Shown here in pieces: positions 42,405 to 50,870 of a DNA stretch of 64,000 nucleotides. The notes under the pieces are model-generated. The model worked only from the letters and a program-made list of their open reading frames with translations, was not told where the DNA came from and made no database searches. Position 1 is the stretch's first letter, and each line of letters opens with the position of its first letter. The DNA lies in assembly GCF_001514145.1 (NCBI RefSeq), contig NZ_KQ948665.1:186001-250000 (forward strand), read 5' to 3'. Source of the DNA: Streptomyces canus. GTDB lineage: Bacteria; Actinomycetota; Actinomycetes; Streptomycetales; Streptomycetaceae. The translations under genes and the position numbers were made by a program.

Positions 42405-43952
42405 GTGTTCGATACTCTTTCCGATCGCCTCTCAGCGACTTTCAAGAACCTGCGCGGCAAGGGACGGCTCTCCGAGGCGGACATCGACGCCACCGCGCGC
42501 GAGATCCGGATCGCCCTCCTGGAAGCGGACGTGGCCCTCCCCGTCGTCCGGACGTTCATCAAGAACGTCAAGGAGCGCGCGCTCGGTGCCGATGTCTCGC
42601 GGGCGCTGAACCCCGCGCAGCAGGTCCTGAAGATCGTGAACGAGGAGCTCGTCACGATCCTCGGTGGCGAGACCCGGCGGCTGCGGTTCGCCAAGAACCC
42701 GCCCACCGTGATCATGCTGGCGGGTCTCCAGGGTGCCGGTAAGACCACCCTCGCGGGCAAGCTCGGCCACTGGCTGAAGGAGCAGGGCCACTCGCCGCTG
42801 CTCGTCGCCGCCGACCTCCAGCGTCCCAACGCCGTCAACCAGCTCAGCGTCGTCGCCGAGCGCGCCGGTGTCGCGGTCTACGCGCCCGAGCCGGGCAACG
42901 GCGTCGGTGACCCCGTCAAGGTCGCCAAGGACTCCATCGAGTTCGCGAAGTCCAAGGTCCACGACATCGTGATCGTGGACACCGCCGGCCGCCTGGGTAT
43001 CGACCAGGAACTGATGCAGCAGGCCGCGGACATCCGCGACGCCGTCTCGCCCGACGAGATCCTCTTCGTCGTCGACGCGATGATCGGTCAGGACGCGGTC
43101 AACACCGCCGAGTCCTTCCGTGACGGCGTCGGCTTCGACGGCGTGGTGCTCTCCAAGCTCGACGGTGACGCCCGCGGTGGCGCGGCCCTGTCGATCCGGC
43201 AGATCACCGGCAAGCCGATCATGTTCGCGTCCAACGGCGAGAAGCTCGAGGACTTCGACGCCTTCCACCCTGACCGGATGGCCTCCCGCATCCTCGACAT
43301 GGGTGACCTGCTCACCCTGATCGAGCAGGCGGAGAAGACGTTCAGCCAGGAAGAGGCCGAGAAGATGGCCTCCAAGCTGGCGTCCAAGAAGGGCCAGGAC
43401 TTCACCCTGGACGACTTCCTGGCCCAGATGGAGCAGGTCCGGAAGATGGGCAGCATCTCCAAGCTGCTCGGCATGCTCCCGGGCATGGGCCAGATCAAGG
43501 ACCAGATCAACAACCTCGACGAGCGGGACGTCGACCGCACGGCCGCCATCATCAAGTCGATGACCCCGGCCGAGCGCGCCGACGCCACGATCATCAACGG
43601 CTCGCGCCGCGCCCGTATCGCCAAGGGTTCCGGCGTCGAGGTCAGCGCGGTCAAGAACCTCGTCGAGCGGTTCTTCGAGGCCCGCAAGATGATGTCGCGC
43701 ATGGCCCAGGGCGGCGGGATGCCGGGCATGCCGGGTGTCCCGGGCATGGGCGGCGGCCCCGGCCGCTCCAAGAAGCAGCCCAAGAAGGCCAAGGGCAAGC
43801 AGCGCTCCGGCAACCCGATGAAGCGCAAGCAGCAGGAGCAGGAGGAGGCCGAGCGCAAGGCCGCCCAGGCGGGCAGCGCCTTCGGCGTGCCCGGCCAGCA
43901 GGTCCCGCAGGACTTCGAGCTGCCGGACGAGTTCAAGAAGTTCATGGGCTGA
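42405..43952 (+). CDS. ffh: signal recognition particle protein Ffh
   Basis: A 515-residue GTPase that binds 4.5S RNA and signal sequences on ribosomes. The N domain is followed by GLQGAGKTTLAGKL near residue 106, RPNAVNQL, DTAGRLGIDQELM and SKLDGDARGG. The M domain (from about 330) includes the methionine-rich MMSRMAQGGGMPGMPG and a lysine-rich tail (KKQPKKAKGKQR) that may help RNA binding. GTG 42405 gives the family start MFDTLSDRL. It stands alone between glnD and the FtsH paralogue. Confidence 0.97.
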   Translation: MFDTLSDRLSATFKNLRGKGRLSEADIDATAREIRIALLEADVALPVVRTFIKNVKERALGADVSRALNPAQQVLKIVNEELVTILGGETRRLRFAKNPPTVIMLAGLQGAGKTTLAGKLGHWLKEQGHSPLLVAADLQRPNAVNQLSVVAERAGVAVYAPEPGNGVGDPVKVAKDSIEFAKSKVHDIVIVDTAGRLGIDQELMQQAADIRDAVSPDEILFVVDAMIGQDAVNTAESFRDGVGFDGVVLSKLDGDARGGAALSIRQITGKPIMFASNGEKLEDFDAFHPDRMASRILDMGDLLTLIEQAEKTFSQEEAEKMASKLASKKGQDFTLDDFLAQMEQVRKMGSISKLLGMLPGMGQIKDQINNLDERDVDRTAAIIKSMTPAERADATIINGSRRARIAKGSGVEVSAVKNLVERFFEARKMMSRMAQGGGMPGMPGVPGMGGGPGRSKKQPKKAKGKQRSGNPMKRKQQEQEEAERKAAQAGSAFGVPGQQVPQDFELPDEFKKFMG

Positions 43953-43967
43953 GTTCCGTACGACTTC

Positions 43968-43998
43968 GAGGGCGTCCTCCCTGCCGGAGGGCGCCCTC
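43968..43998 (+). terminator. terminator hairpin after ffh
   Basis: Thirteen-base arms (GAGGGCGTCCTCC and GGAGGGCGCCCTC, one T-G pair) close a CTGCC loop. There is no T-run. It lies between ffh and the next gene. Confidence 0.65.
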
Positions 43999-44038
43999 AG
44001 CGCGTGCCGAGGCCCGAGGTCTGCCGTAACGTCCAGAT

Positions 44039-45976
44039 ATGAGCAATGCCGCTCCGGCGCGCAAAGCCCCCGACCAGCCCTGGCGCACCGAGGGCACCCC
44101 GGACGACGGACCACGGCCCCCGGGCGGGAGGCGGCCGCGCGGCCGCTGGTGGGGACTGGCCGTCACCGCGGTGATCGTCTTCCTGCTGGTGTACGTCGGG
44201 CTGAACTACCTCGGCGGGGGCGACGAGCCGACGATCTCCTACACGGAGTTCAGCAGACAGGTCGACGCGGGCAACGTCGACAAGATCTACTCCAAGGGCG
44301 ACGCGATCCAGGGCCAGCTCAAGCAGTCCCGGGACGATCCCGACGGCGGCGGCGACTACACCAAGTTCAGGACCCAGCGCCCGGCCTTCGCCGACGACGC
44401 CCTCTGGCAGAACCTGAGCAGACACGACGTCACGGTCACCGCGCGACCGGTCGTGCAGCAGCGCGGTCTGCTGCCCAACCTGCTGCTCTCGCTGGTGCCG
44501 ATCGTGCTGCTGGTCGCCGTGTGGATCTTCTTCGCCCGCCGGGTCGGCGGCGGGCTGGGTGGTGCGGGCGGCATGCTCGGGCGCAAGGCGCCACCCAAGC
44601 CGGTGGGCCTTCGGCCCGGCACCCAGCGCACCACCTTCGCCGACGTGGCCGGCATCGACGAGGTCAAGGGCGAGCTGGACGACGTCGTCGACTTCCTGGA
44701 GCACCCCGACGTCTACCGCAGGATGGGCGCGAAGATGCCCCGCGGTGTGCTGCTCGCCGGTTCGCCCGGCACCGGCAAGACCCTGCTGGCGCGCGCCGTG
44801 GCGGGCGAGGCGGGCGTGCCGTTCTTCTCCGCCTCGGCCTCCGAGTTCATCGAGATGATCGTCGGTGTCGGCGCGTCCCGGGTCCGTGAGCTGTTCGCCG
44901 AGGCCCGCAAGGTGGCGCCGTCGATCATCTTCATCGACGAGATCGACACCATCGGGCGGGTCCGCAGCGGCGGCGCCTCGGTGGGCGGTCACGACGAGCG
45001 CGAACAGACGCTGAACCAGATCCTCACCGAGATGGACGGCTTCTCGGGGTCCGAGGGCGTCGTCGTCATCGCGGCGACCAACCGCGCCGACATCCTGGAC
45101 CCGGCGCTGACCAGGCCCGGCCGCTTCGACCGGGTCGTCAACGTCTCCCCGCCGGACCGCGCCGGACGCGAGGCGATCCTCGCCATCCACACCCGCGAGA
45201 TCCCGCTCGCGCCCGAGGTGGACCTGGCCCGGGTGGCCCGCACGACCCCGGGCATGACAGGAGCGGATCTGGCCAATCTCGCCAACGAGGCCGCGCTGCT
45301 CGCCGTGAAGCGCAAGCAGGAGCAGGTGACGCAGTCCGACCTGTCGGAGGCCCTGGAGAAGGTGCAGCTCGGTGCCGAGCGCACGCTGGTGATGCCGGAG
45401 GAGGACCGGCGCCGCACCGCGTACCACGAGAGCGGGCACGCCCTCCTCGGCATGCTGCAGCCCGGCGCCGACCCGGTCCGCAAGGTGACCATCGTGCCGC
45501 GCGGCCGGGCGCTCGGGGTGACCATGTCGACGCCCGAGGTGGAGCGGTACGCGCTCTCCGAGGAGTACCTGCGCGGACGGATCATCGGCGCGCTCGGCGG
45601 CATGGCCGCGGAACAGGTCGTCTACGGCGTCGTCACGACCGGCGCCGAGAACGACCTCGAACAGGTCACGAACATCGCGCGCGGGATGGTCGCGCGGTGG
45701 GGGATGAGCGAGCGGGTGGGACGCCTGTCCGCCCTCCCCAGCGACGCCCAGCAGGCGTACGGCCTCGCCGCCGCGCCCCAGACCCTCGATGTGATCGACA
45801 GCGAGATGCGGCGGATCGTCGACGACTGCTACGCGGAAGCCCTCCGCAAGCTCACCGAGCACCGGGGGCAACTGGACGCGCTCGCCGAGGCCCTGCTGGC
45901 GAGCGAGACGCTGGAGGAGACGGACGCGTACCGGATCGCCGGGATCATGAGGCTGAAGAAGGACGCGGAGGTCTAG
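44039..45976 (+). CDS. FtsH-family AAA+ zinc metalloprotease (paralogue)
   Basis: A 645-residue membrane protease. Transmembrane segments lie near residues 38-58 and 140-165, flanking a periplasmic-type domain. The AAA module has GSPGTGKTLLA near 241-251, IIFIDEIDTIG, and the second-region-of-homology segment ATNRADILDPALTRPGRFD. The peptidase motif HESGH is near residue 463 and the third zinc ligand is in AENDLEQVT. All catalytic parts are intact. Streptomyces normally has another ftsH by folE, so this is likely a second copy. The ATG lies 6 bases after TAACGT and has no ribosome site (leaderless candidate). Its TAG overlaps the TAG of the opposing methyltransferase gene within CTAG. Confidence 0.92.
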   Translation: MSNAAPARKAPDQPWRTEGTPDDGPRPPGGRRPRGRWWGLAVTAVIVFLLVYVGLNYLGGGDEPTISYTEFSRQVDAGNVDKIYSKGDAIQGQLKQSRDDPDGGGDYTKFRTQRPAFADDALWQNLSRHDVTVTARPVVQQRGLLPNLLLSLVPIVLLVAVWIFFARRVGGGLGGAGGMLGRKAPPKPVGLRPGTQRTTFADVAGIDEVKGELDDVVDFLEHPDVYRRMGAKMPRGVLLAGSPGTGKTLLARAVAGEAGVPFFSASASEFIEMIVGVGASRVRELFAEARKVAPSIIFIDEIDTIGRVRSGGASVGGHDEREQTLNQILTEMDGFSGSEGVVVIAATNRADILDPALTRPGRFDRVVNVSPPDRAGREAILAIHTREIPLAPEVDLARVARTTPGMTGADLANLANEAALLAVKRKQEQVTQSDLSEALEKVQLGAERTLVMPEEDRRRTAYHESGHALLGMLQPGADPVRKVTIVPRGRALGVTMSTPEVERYALSEEYLRGRIIGALGGMAAEQVVYGVVTTGAENDLEQVTNIARGMVARWGMSERVGRLSALPSDAQQAYGLAAAPQTLDVIDSEMRRIVDDCYAEALRKLTEHRGQLDALAEALLASETLEETDAYRIAGIMRLKKDAEV

Positions 45977-46824
45977 GGGACCCTCGCGATCAGGTACCGG
46001 AAGACGTTCGGCATCCACACCGTGCCGTCCCGGCGCTGATACGGATGCAGGGCTTCCGTCACTTCCTTGTCCACCTGTGCCTGGTCGGTCGCCGCGATGG
46101 CCGCGTCGAAGAGCCCGGTCGACAGCAGCCCCCTGAGCGCGCTGTCGAGGTCGGCGTACCCGAAGGGGCAGGCCACCCGCCCCGAGCCGTCGGGCCTCAG
46201 GCCCGCCCGCTGGGCGACCTCCTCCAGGTCGTCGCGCAGGGCCGGGCGCCAACTGCCCGTGCTGCGCAGCGGATCCGCCAGCTTGGTGGCCACCCGCAGC
46301 ACGGACGACGTGGCGCACCGCTCCGGCGGACCCCAGCCGACGAGCGCCACGGGCGCTCCCCGCTCGGCGAGCGGCGTCGCCGAGGCGAGAAGTTCACCGA
46401 GCCCCTCCGAGTCGCCCGCGAGGCACCCGATCGGCTCGAAGGCGGTCACGAGGGTGTACGGGGGAGCGTCGGCGGTGTCCCCGGGGGCTCCCTCGAGGAG
46501 CCGGGTGCCGGCACGCGCGCGTGTGCCCCAGGTCTCCGGCAGCAGCCGCTGCCGCGCGAGCGCCAGCCGTTCGGGGCAGGAGGGCTCGACACCCGCGACC
46601 GCGGCCCCTCTGGAGGCCGCCATCAGCAGGGCGAGCCCGCTGCCGCAGCCGAGGCCCAACACCCGCGCCGTGGGGCCCACTTCCAGTCGCTCGTAGACGG
46701 CCTCGTACAGCGGAACCAGCATCCGCTCCTGGATCTCGGACCAGTCACGCGCGCGTGCACCGAGGTCCGTACGGGATCCCTCTCCCGTATGAGACAGGTG
46801 CTGCCGCACGAGCGTAGGTGTCAT
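45973..46824 (-). CDS. SAM-dependent methyltransferase
   Basis: A class I methyltransferase of 283 residues. The SAM loop VLGLGCGSGLALL lies near residues 54-66, followed by an acidic residue in VAGVEPS. It has a later LVTAFEPIGCL and a C-terminal helical part. The substrate is unknown; relatives near this locus in Streptomyces are annotated only generically. ATG 46824 gives MTPTLVRQHLSH. Longer open sequence upstream is non-coding leader of the divergent proS. Possible targets include small metabolites or a protein. Confidence 0.8.
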   Translation of the reverse strand: MTPTLVRQHLSHTGEGSRTDLGARARDWSEIQERMLVPLYEAVYERLEVGPTARVLGLGCGSGLALLMAASRGAAVAGVEPSCPERLALARQRLLPETWGTRARAGTRLLEGAPGDTADAPPYTLVTAFEPIGCLAGDSEGLGELLASATPLAERGAPVALVGWGPPERCATSSVLRVATKLADPLRSTGSWRPALRDDLEEVAQRAGLRPDGSGRVACPFGYADLDSALRGLLSTGLFDAAIAATDQAQVDKEVTEALHPYQRRDGTVWMPNVFRYLIARVP

Positions 46825-47011
46825 GGATAAGCGCCCCAATCCGCCGAGAGTTGACTCTGTGCCCGATTCCGTAGCCCCGTGACGTGCGCTCGCACTTCCC
46901 CCGTATGCCAGGTAACTCCGCACTCGACCGCTCGTCCAGAGGGTGAAGGGCCCTGCTTGCGGGTTGGCATGTGCCGGGGAAAAGAATTCACATCCCGGCA
47001 ATCTGCGCCCG

Positions 47012-47024
47012 TAACATCGCGCCA
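47012..47024 (+). promoter_or_regulatory. -10 element abutting proS start (leaderless)
   Basis: TAACAT at 47012-47017 places the transcription start at or next to the A of the proS ATG. No ribosome site exists upstream. Confidence 0.45.
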
Positions 47025-48439
47025 TGGCAAAGGCACCTGTTCTCACACCCCGGGCGGACGACTTCCCGCGCTGGTACCAGGATCTGATCACCAAGGCCGA
47101 ACTGGCCGACAACGGTCCGGTGCGCGGCACCATGGTCATCCGACCGTACGGGTACGGACTGTGGGAGCGGATGCAGGCCGAGATGGACGCCCGCATCAAG
47201 GAGACGGGCACCCAGAACGCGTACTTCCCGCTGCTGATCCCGCAGTCGTACCTCACCCGCGAGGCCGACCATGTCGAGGGGTTCGCGCCCGAACTCGCGG
47301 TGGTCACCCACGGCGGCGGCAAGGAACTCGAGGAACCCGCGGTCGTCCGCCCCACCTCCGAGATGATCATCAACGACTACTTCTCGAAGTGGGTGCAGAG
47401 CTACCGCGACCTGCCGCTGCTGATCAACCAGTGGGCGAACGTGGTGCGTTGGGAACTCAGGCCCCGGCTCTTCCTGCGGACGACGGAGTTCCTGTGGCAG
47501 GAGGGCCACACCGCGCACGCGACCGAGGAGGACGCGCGCGCGTTCGCCTCGCACATCCACCGGCAGGTCTACGAGGACTTCATGACCAACGTCCTCGCCA
47601 TGGACGTCGTCCCCGGCCGCAAGACCGTCAAGGAGCGTTTCGCCGGAGCCATCAACACCCTCACGCTCGAAGGCATGATGGGCGACGGCAAGGCTCTCCA
47701 GATGGCCACCAGTCACGAGTTGGGCCAGAACTTCGCCAAGGCCTTCAACACCTCGTACCTGTCCAAGGACGGCACCCAGGAACTCGTCTGGCAGACCTCC
47801 TGGGGCTCGACCACCCGCATGATCGGCGCCCTGGTGATGATGCACGGTGACGACAACGGCCTCCGCGTGCCGCCGCGGCTCGCGCAGACCCAGGTCGTCG
47901 TCCTCGCGATCAAGGGCGACGAGCCGGTTCTGGCCAAGGTCCGCGAGATCGGCGACCGATTGAAGGCGGCGGGCATCCGCGTCCACGTCGACGACCGCAC
48001 CGACACCCCCTTCGGCCGCCGCGCGGTCGACTGGGAGCTCAAGGGCGTACCGGTCCGCGTCGAGATCGGGCCCCGTGACCTGGAGAACGGCACCGCGATG
48101 GTGGCGCGGCGGATCCGGGGCGGCAAGGAGGCGATCGCCGTCGAGGATCTCGTACGACTGCTCCCGGCCGTCCTCGAGGAGGACCAGGCGCTGCTGCTGA
48201 CCCAGTCCCGCGAGCGACGCGAGTCCCGTACGACCGAGGTGTCGACGTTCGGCGAAGCCGTCGAGGCCGCTGTCGCCGGCGGCTGGGCGCGGATCCCGTG
48301 GGCCACCCTCGGCGAAGAAGGCGAGGCCAGGCTGGCCGAGCACGCGGTGACCGTACGGTGTCTGGTCGCGGAGGACGGGTCGGTGCCGAGTGCCGACGAC
48401 GCGCCCGGTAACGTCGCGGTCGTCGCGCGCGCTTACTGA
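47024..48439 (+). CDS. proS: prolyl-tRNA synthetase, archaeal/eukaryotic type
   Basis: A class II synthetase of 471 residues. Motif 2 region VVRPTSEMIINDYFSKW, the RWELRPRLFLRTTEFLWQEG segment, motif 3 with GSTTRMIGALVMMHGD, and an anticodon-binding domain followed by a C-terminal domain ending in the conserved tyrosine (VVARAY) define the short archaeal/eukaryotic-like type. The editing insertion of the usual bacterial enzyme is absent. Most Streptomyces carry a bacterial-type ProRS elsewhere, so this could be an extra, perhaps inhibitor-tolerant, copy (inference). The ATG lies six bases after TAACAT and no ribosome site is visible. Confidence 0.92.
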   Translation: MAKAPVLTPRADDFPRWYQDLITKAELADNGPVRGTMVIRPYGYGLWERMQAEMDARIKETGTQNAYFPLLIPQSYLTREADHVEGFAPELAVVTHGGGKELEEPAVVRPTSEMIINDYFSKWVQSYRDLPLLINQWANVVRWELRPRLFLRTTEFLWQEGHTAHATEEDARAFASHIHRQVYEDFMTNVLAMDVVPGRKTVKERFAGAINTLTLEGMMGDGKALQMATSHELGQNFAKAFNTSYLSKDGTQELVWQTSWGSTTRMIGALVMMHGDDNGLRVPPRLAQTQVVVLAIKGDEPVLAKVREIGDRLKAAGIRVHVDDRTDTPFGRRAVDWELKGVPVRVEIGPRDLENGTAMVARRIRGGKEAIAVEDLVRLLPAVLEEDQALLLTQSRERRESRTTEVSTFGEAVEAAVAGGWARIPWATLGEEGEARLAEHAVTVRCLVAEDGSVPSADDAPGNVAVVARAY

Positions 48440-48700
48440 GGCAGTGCCCTTCCGGTGCGAGAGCGGCCGAAACGCCTCTTGCGCACCTGCGGATCACAAC
48501 CGCACCGGCGCGTGGACGCGATCTACGCGCCGGGGCGTACCTCACACTACGCACCAGCTTGGTACGAGCTGCGAGGCTTCTCCGCAGATCAGCGCACCCG
48601 CCCTCGTCTCCACGCATCAGCGGCAACTGACGGGTACGTGCAAATTATTTGGGATGCCCCGGAATAGGAACACAGGGGCACTCCGGCTCGTTGTCATTAC

Positions 48701-49303
48701 GTGAGCACGACACAGACACCACCTGTTCTCGCCGCAGAGCTGGCAGAGGCGTGGGCCGACATTCAGCGGTACCACCCCGAGCTGCCCGACCTTGCCGCGC
48801 CAGAGTCCCTGATCGGGGAGTCGTCGTCCGCGTGCGGTCACGAGCTCTCCTTCGAGCGACTGCTTCACGAGGCAGTCCACGGCATCGCCGCCGCGCGAGG
48901 CATTCGCGACACCTCCCGCGCCGGCCGCTACCACAACCGCAGATTCCTCGCGATCGCCGAGGAGATGGGCCTGGACCACCCCGAGGAGCCGCACCCGAGC
49001 AGCGGCTTCTCACTGGTCACGCTCACCCCCGAGGCAAAGCGTCGGTATCGCCCGACCATCGATCAGCTCCAGCGCGCCCTCAAGGCCCACACGGCGGCGA
49101 CCTCCGCCGACACCGCCCGCTCCTTCCGGGGGCCGGCGGCCCGTCACGGCTCCTCCGGAGGCGGGGTCCGGGTCAAGGCGGTCTGCGACTGCGGCCGCAA
49201 TGTGAGGGTCGTCCCCTCCGTCCTGGCCCAGGCACCGATCGTCTGCGGGGGCTGCGGCAAGCCGTTCCGCATCCCCGAGATCGTGGGCGCGGCGGCAGGC
49301 TGA
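48701..49303 (+). CDS. SprT-like zinc-binding protein
   Basis: A 200-residue protein. An HEAVH motif (residues 56-60), followed 17 residues later by YHNRRF, looks like the zinc site of SprT/gluzincin-like proteins (HExxH plus a later histidine). The C-terminal part carries a four-cysteine ribbon (CDCG and CGGCGKPF). Spartan-type proteases cut DNA-protein crosslinks, but here the motif is embedded in a short actinobacterial family of unknown role, so the activity is inference. GTG 48701 is the first reasonable start. It precedes the rpsP block, separated by a terminator. Confidence 0.75.
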   Translation: MSTTQTPPVLAAELAEAWADIQRYHPELPDLAAPESLIGESSSACGHELSFERLLHEAVHGIAAARGIRDTSRAGRYHNRRFLAIAEEMGLDHPEEPHPSSGFSLVTLTPEAKRRYRPTIDQLQRALKAHTAATSADTARSFRGPAARHGSSGGGVRVKAVCDCGRNVRVVPSVLAQAPIVCGGCGKPFRIPEIVGAAAG

Positions 49304-49333
49304 GATCGCGGCTGCTCGTGGCAGTCGCGGTCG

Positions 49334-49370
49334 GCCCGAGGGCACCTGGAACGCCGGGTGCCCCTCGGGC
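49334..49370 (+). terminator. terminator after the SprT-like gene
   Basis: GCCCGAGGGCACC pairs with GGTGCCCCTCGGGC (one bulged base) around a ten-base loop. The hairpin is GC-rich, without a T-run. Confidence 0.65.
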
Positions 49371-49555
49371 ATGCACGTGCGCGGCCTCGGTCCGACGTGA
49401 GCCGCGGGGTGTGGCACAATGACTAGCTGTACTCGACAGCCGCACAGGAACCCTCTCGCCTCCGGCTGACGCGTCCATCGGGCACTCGGGTACCGCAACC
49501 CCACGCGGCAATCTCGCCGTGCCCAACCACGTCAAATCCAGGAGAACCCACTCCC

Positions 49556-49975
49556 GTGGCAGTCAAGATCAAGCTGAAGCGTCTGGGCAAGATCCGTTCG
49601 CCTCACTACCGCATCGTCGTCGCCGACTCCCGCACCCGCCGTGACGGCCGTGCGATCGAGGAGATCGGCCTGTACCACCCGGTGCAGAACCCCTCGCGCA
49701 TCGAGGTCGACGCCGACCGTGTGGCGTACTGGCTCGGTGTCGGCGCGCAGCCGACCGAGCCCGTCCTCGCCATCCTGAAGAAGACCGGCGACTGGCAGAA
49801 GTTCAAGGGCGAGCCCGCCCCGGCTCCGCTGCTCCAGCCGGCCGAGAAGGCCGCGCGTCCCTCGTTCGAGGCCCTTGGCGGCGACGACGAGGGCAAGGGT
49901 GAGGCCATCACCCAGAAGAAGAAGGCTGAGAAGAAGGACGAGGCCGCGGCCGAGTCCGGGTCGACCGAGGCCTGA
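49556..49975 (+). CDS. rpsP: 30S ribosomal protein S16
   Basis: A 139-residue small-subunit protein with the conserved start AVKIKLKRLGKIRSPHYRIVV and RDGRAIEEIGLYHP. The Lys/Glu/Ala-rich C-terminal extension is longer than in E. coli (82 residues), as usual in Streptomyces. GTG 49556 is preceded by GGAG at 49541-49544. A probable -10 region (CACAAT, 49415-49420) lies 135 bases upstream. It is the first gene of the rpsP-khpA-rimM-trmD block. Confidence 0.97.
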   Translation: MAVKIKLKRLGKIRSPHYRIVVADSRTRRDGRAIEEIGLYHPVQNPSRIEVDADRVAYWLGVGAQPTEPVLAILKKTGDWQKFKGEPAPAPLLQPAEKAARPSFEALGGDDEGKGEAITQKKKAEKKDEAAAESGSTEA

Positions 49976-49977
49976 GC

Positions 49978-50217
49978 ATGCTCGAGGAGGCTCTCGAGCA
50001 CCTCGTGAAGGGCATCGTCGACAACCCTGACGATGTGCAGGTCGCCTCGCGCAACCTGCGCCGCGGGCGCGTTCTCGAGGTCCGGGTCCACCCCGACGAC
50101 CTCGGCAAGGTGATCGGCCGCAACGGCCGCACCGCGCGTGCCCTGCGCACCGTCGTGGGCGCCATCGGCGGCCGCGGTGTCCGCGTCGACCTCGTCGACG
50201 TCGACCACGTCCGCTGA
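49978..50217 (+). CDS. khpA: KH-domain RNA-binding protein KhpA
   Basis: A 79-residue protein with a single type II KH fold and GKVIGRNGRTARALR as its RNA-binding GxxG loop. It begins two bases after the rpsP stop, so it is co-translated. In Firmicutes KhpA pairs with KhpB/EloR to control cell elongation and small-RNA interactions. Its role in Streptomyces is unknown. Confidence 0.95.
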   Translation: MLEEALEHLVKGIVDNPDDVQVASRNLRRGRVLEVRVHPDDLGKVIGRNGRTARALRTVVGAIGGRGVRVDLVDVDHVR

Positions 50218-50237
50218 CGTCAAACGCAGCACCGGCT

Positions 50238-50273
50238 CGGGCCGGGGAGGGCCATCGGGCCGTCCCCGGCCCG
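50238..50273 (+). terminator. hairpin between khpA and rimM
   Basis: CGGGCCGGGGA and TCCCCGGCCCG are perfect 11-base arms in the 83-base gap. It may attenuate transcription into rimM-trmD or stabilise the 3' end of the upstream message. Confidence 0.6.
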
Positions 50274-50300
50274 TAGTCGTATGACAGGAGAGCAAGCACA

Positions 50301-50870
50301 GTGCAGCTGGTAGTCGCACGGATCGGCCGCGCCCACGGCATCAAGGGCGACGTCACCGTCGAGGTACGAACCGACGAGCCCGAACTCAGGCTCGCCCCCG
50401 GTGCCGTCCTGGCCACCGACCCGCCCTCCACGGGGCCGCTCACCATCGAGTCCGGCCGCGTCCACAGCGGCCGCCTCCTCCTGCGCTTCGAGGGCGTGAA
50501 GGACCGCACCGCCGCCGAGGCCCTCCGCAACACCCTCCTGATCGCTGACGTCGATCCGGAGGAGCTGCCGGAGGAGGAGGACGAGTACTACGACCACCAG
50601 CTGATGGACCTCGACGTGGTCACCGCGGACGGCGTCGAGGTCGGGCGGATCACCGAGATCTCGCACCTGCCCTCCCAGGACCTCTTCATCGTCGAGCGAC
50701 CCGACGGCAGCGAGGTGATGATCCCGTTCGTCGAGGAGATCGTCGCCGAGATCGACCTGGCGGAGCAGAAGGCGGTCATCACACCACCGCCCGGGCTGAT
50801 CGACGACCGCGCCGAGATCGCGTCCTCCCGGGACTCCGAGGACTCTCAGGACTCCGAGGACGAGTCCTGA
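50301..50870 (+). CDS. rimM: 16S rRNA processing factor RimM
   Basis: A 189-residue assembly factor for the 30S head, binding S19. It has the N-terminal VVARIGRAHGIKGDVTVEV beta-barrel domain and a C-terminal PRC-barrel (DHQLMDLDVVTADGVEVG and EVMIPFVEEIVAEID). The tail is a repetitive Ser/Asp/Glu run (SRDSEDSQDSEDES). The stop TGA shares its A with the trmD ATG, giving tight coupling. Confidence 0.95.
   Translation: MQLVVARIGRAHGIKGDVTVEVRTDEPELRLAPGAVLATDPPSTGPLTIESGRVHSGRLLLRFEGVKDRTAAEALRNTLLIADVDPEELPEEEDEYYDHQLMDLDVVTADGVEVGRITEISHLPSQDLFIVERPDGSEVMIPFVEEIVAEIDLAEQKAVITPPPGLIDDRAEIASSRDSEDSQDSEDES

Noticed and set aside
43997..46318. A minus-strand frame of 773 codons opposite the FtsH paralogue.
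   Set aside because: No motifs, and the plus-strand gene has a complete AAA protease sequence.
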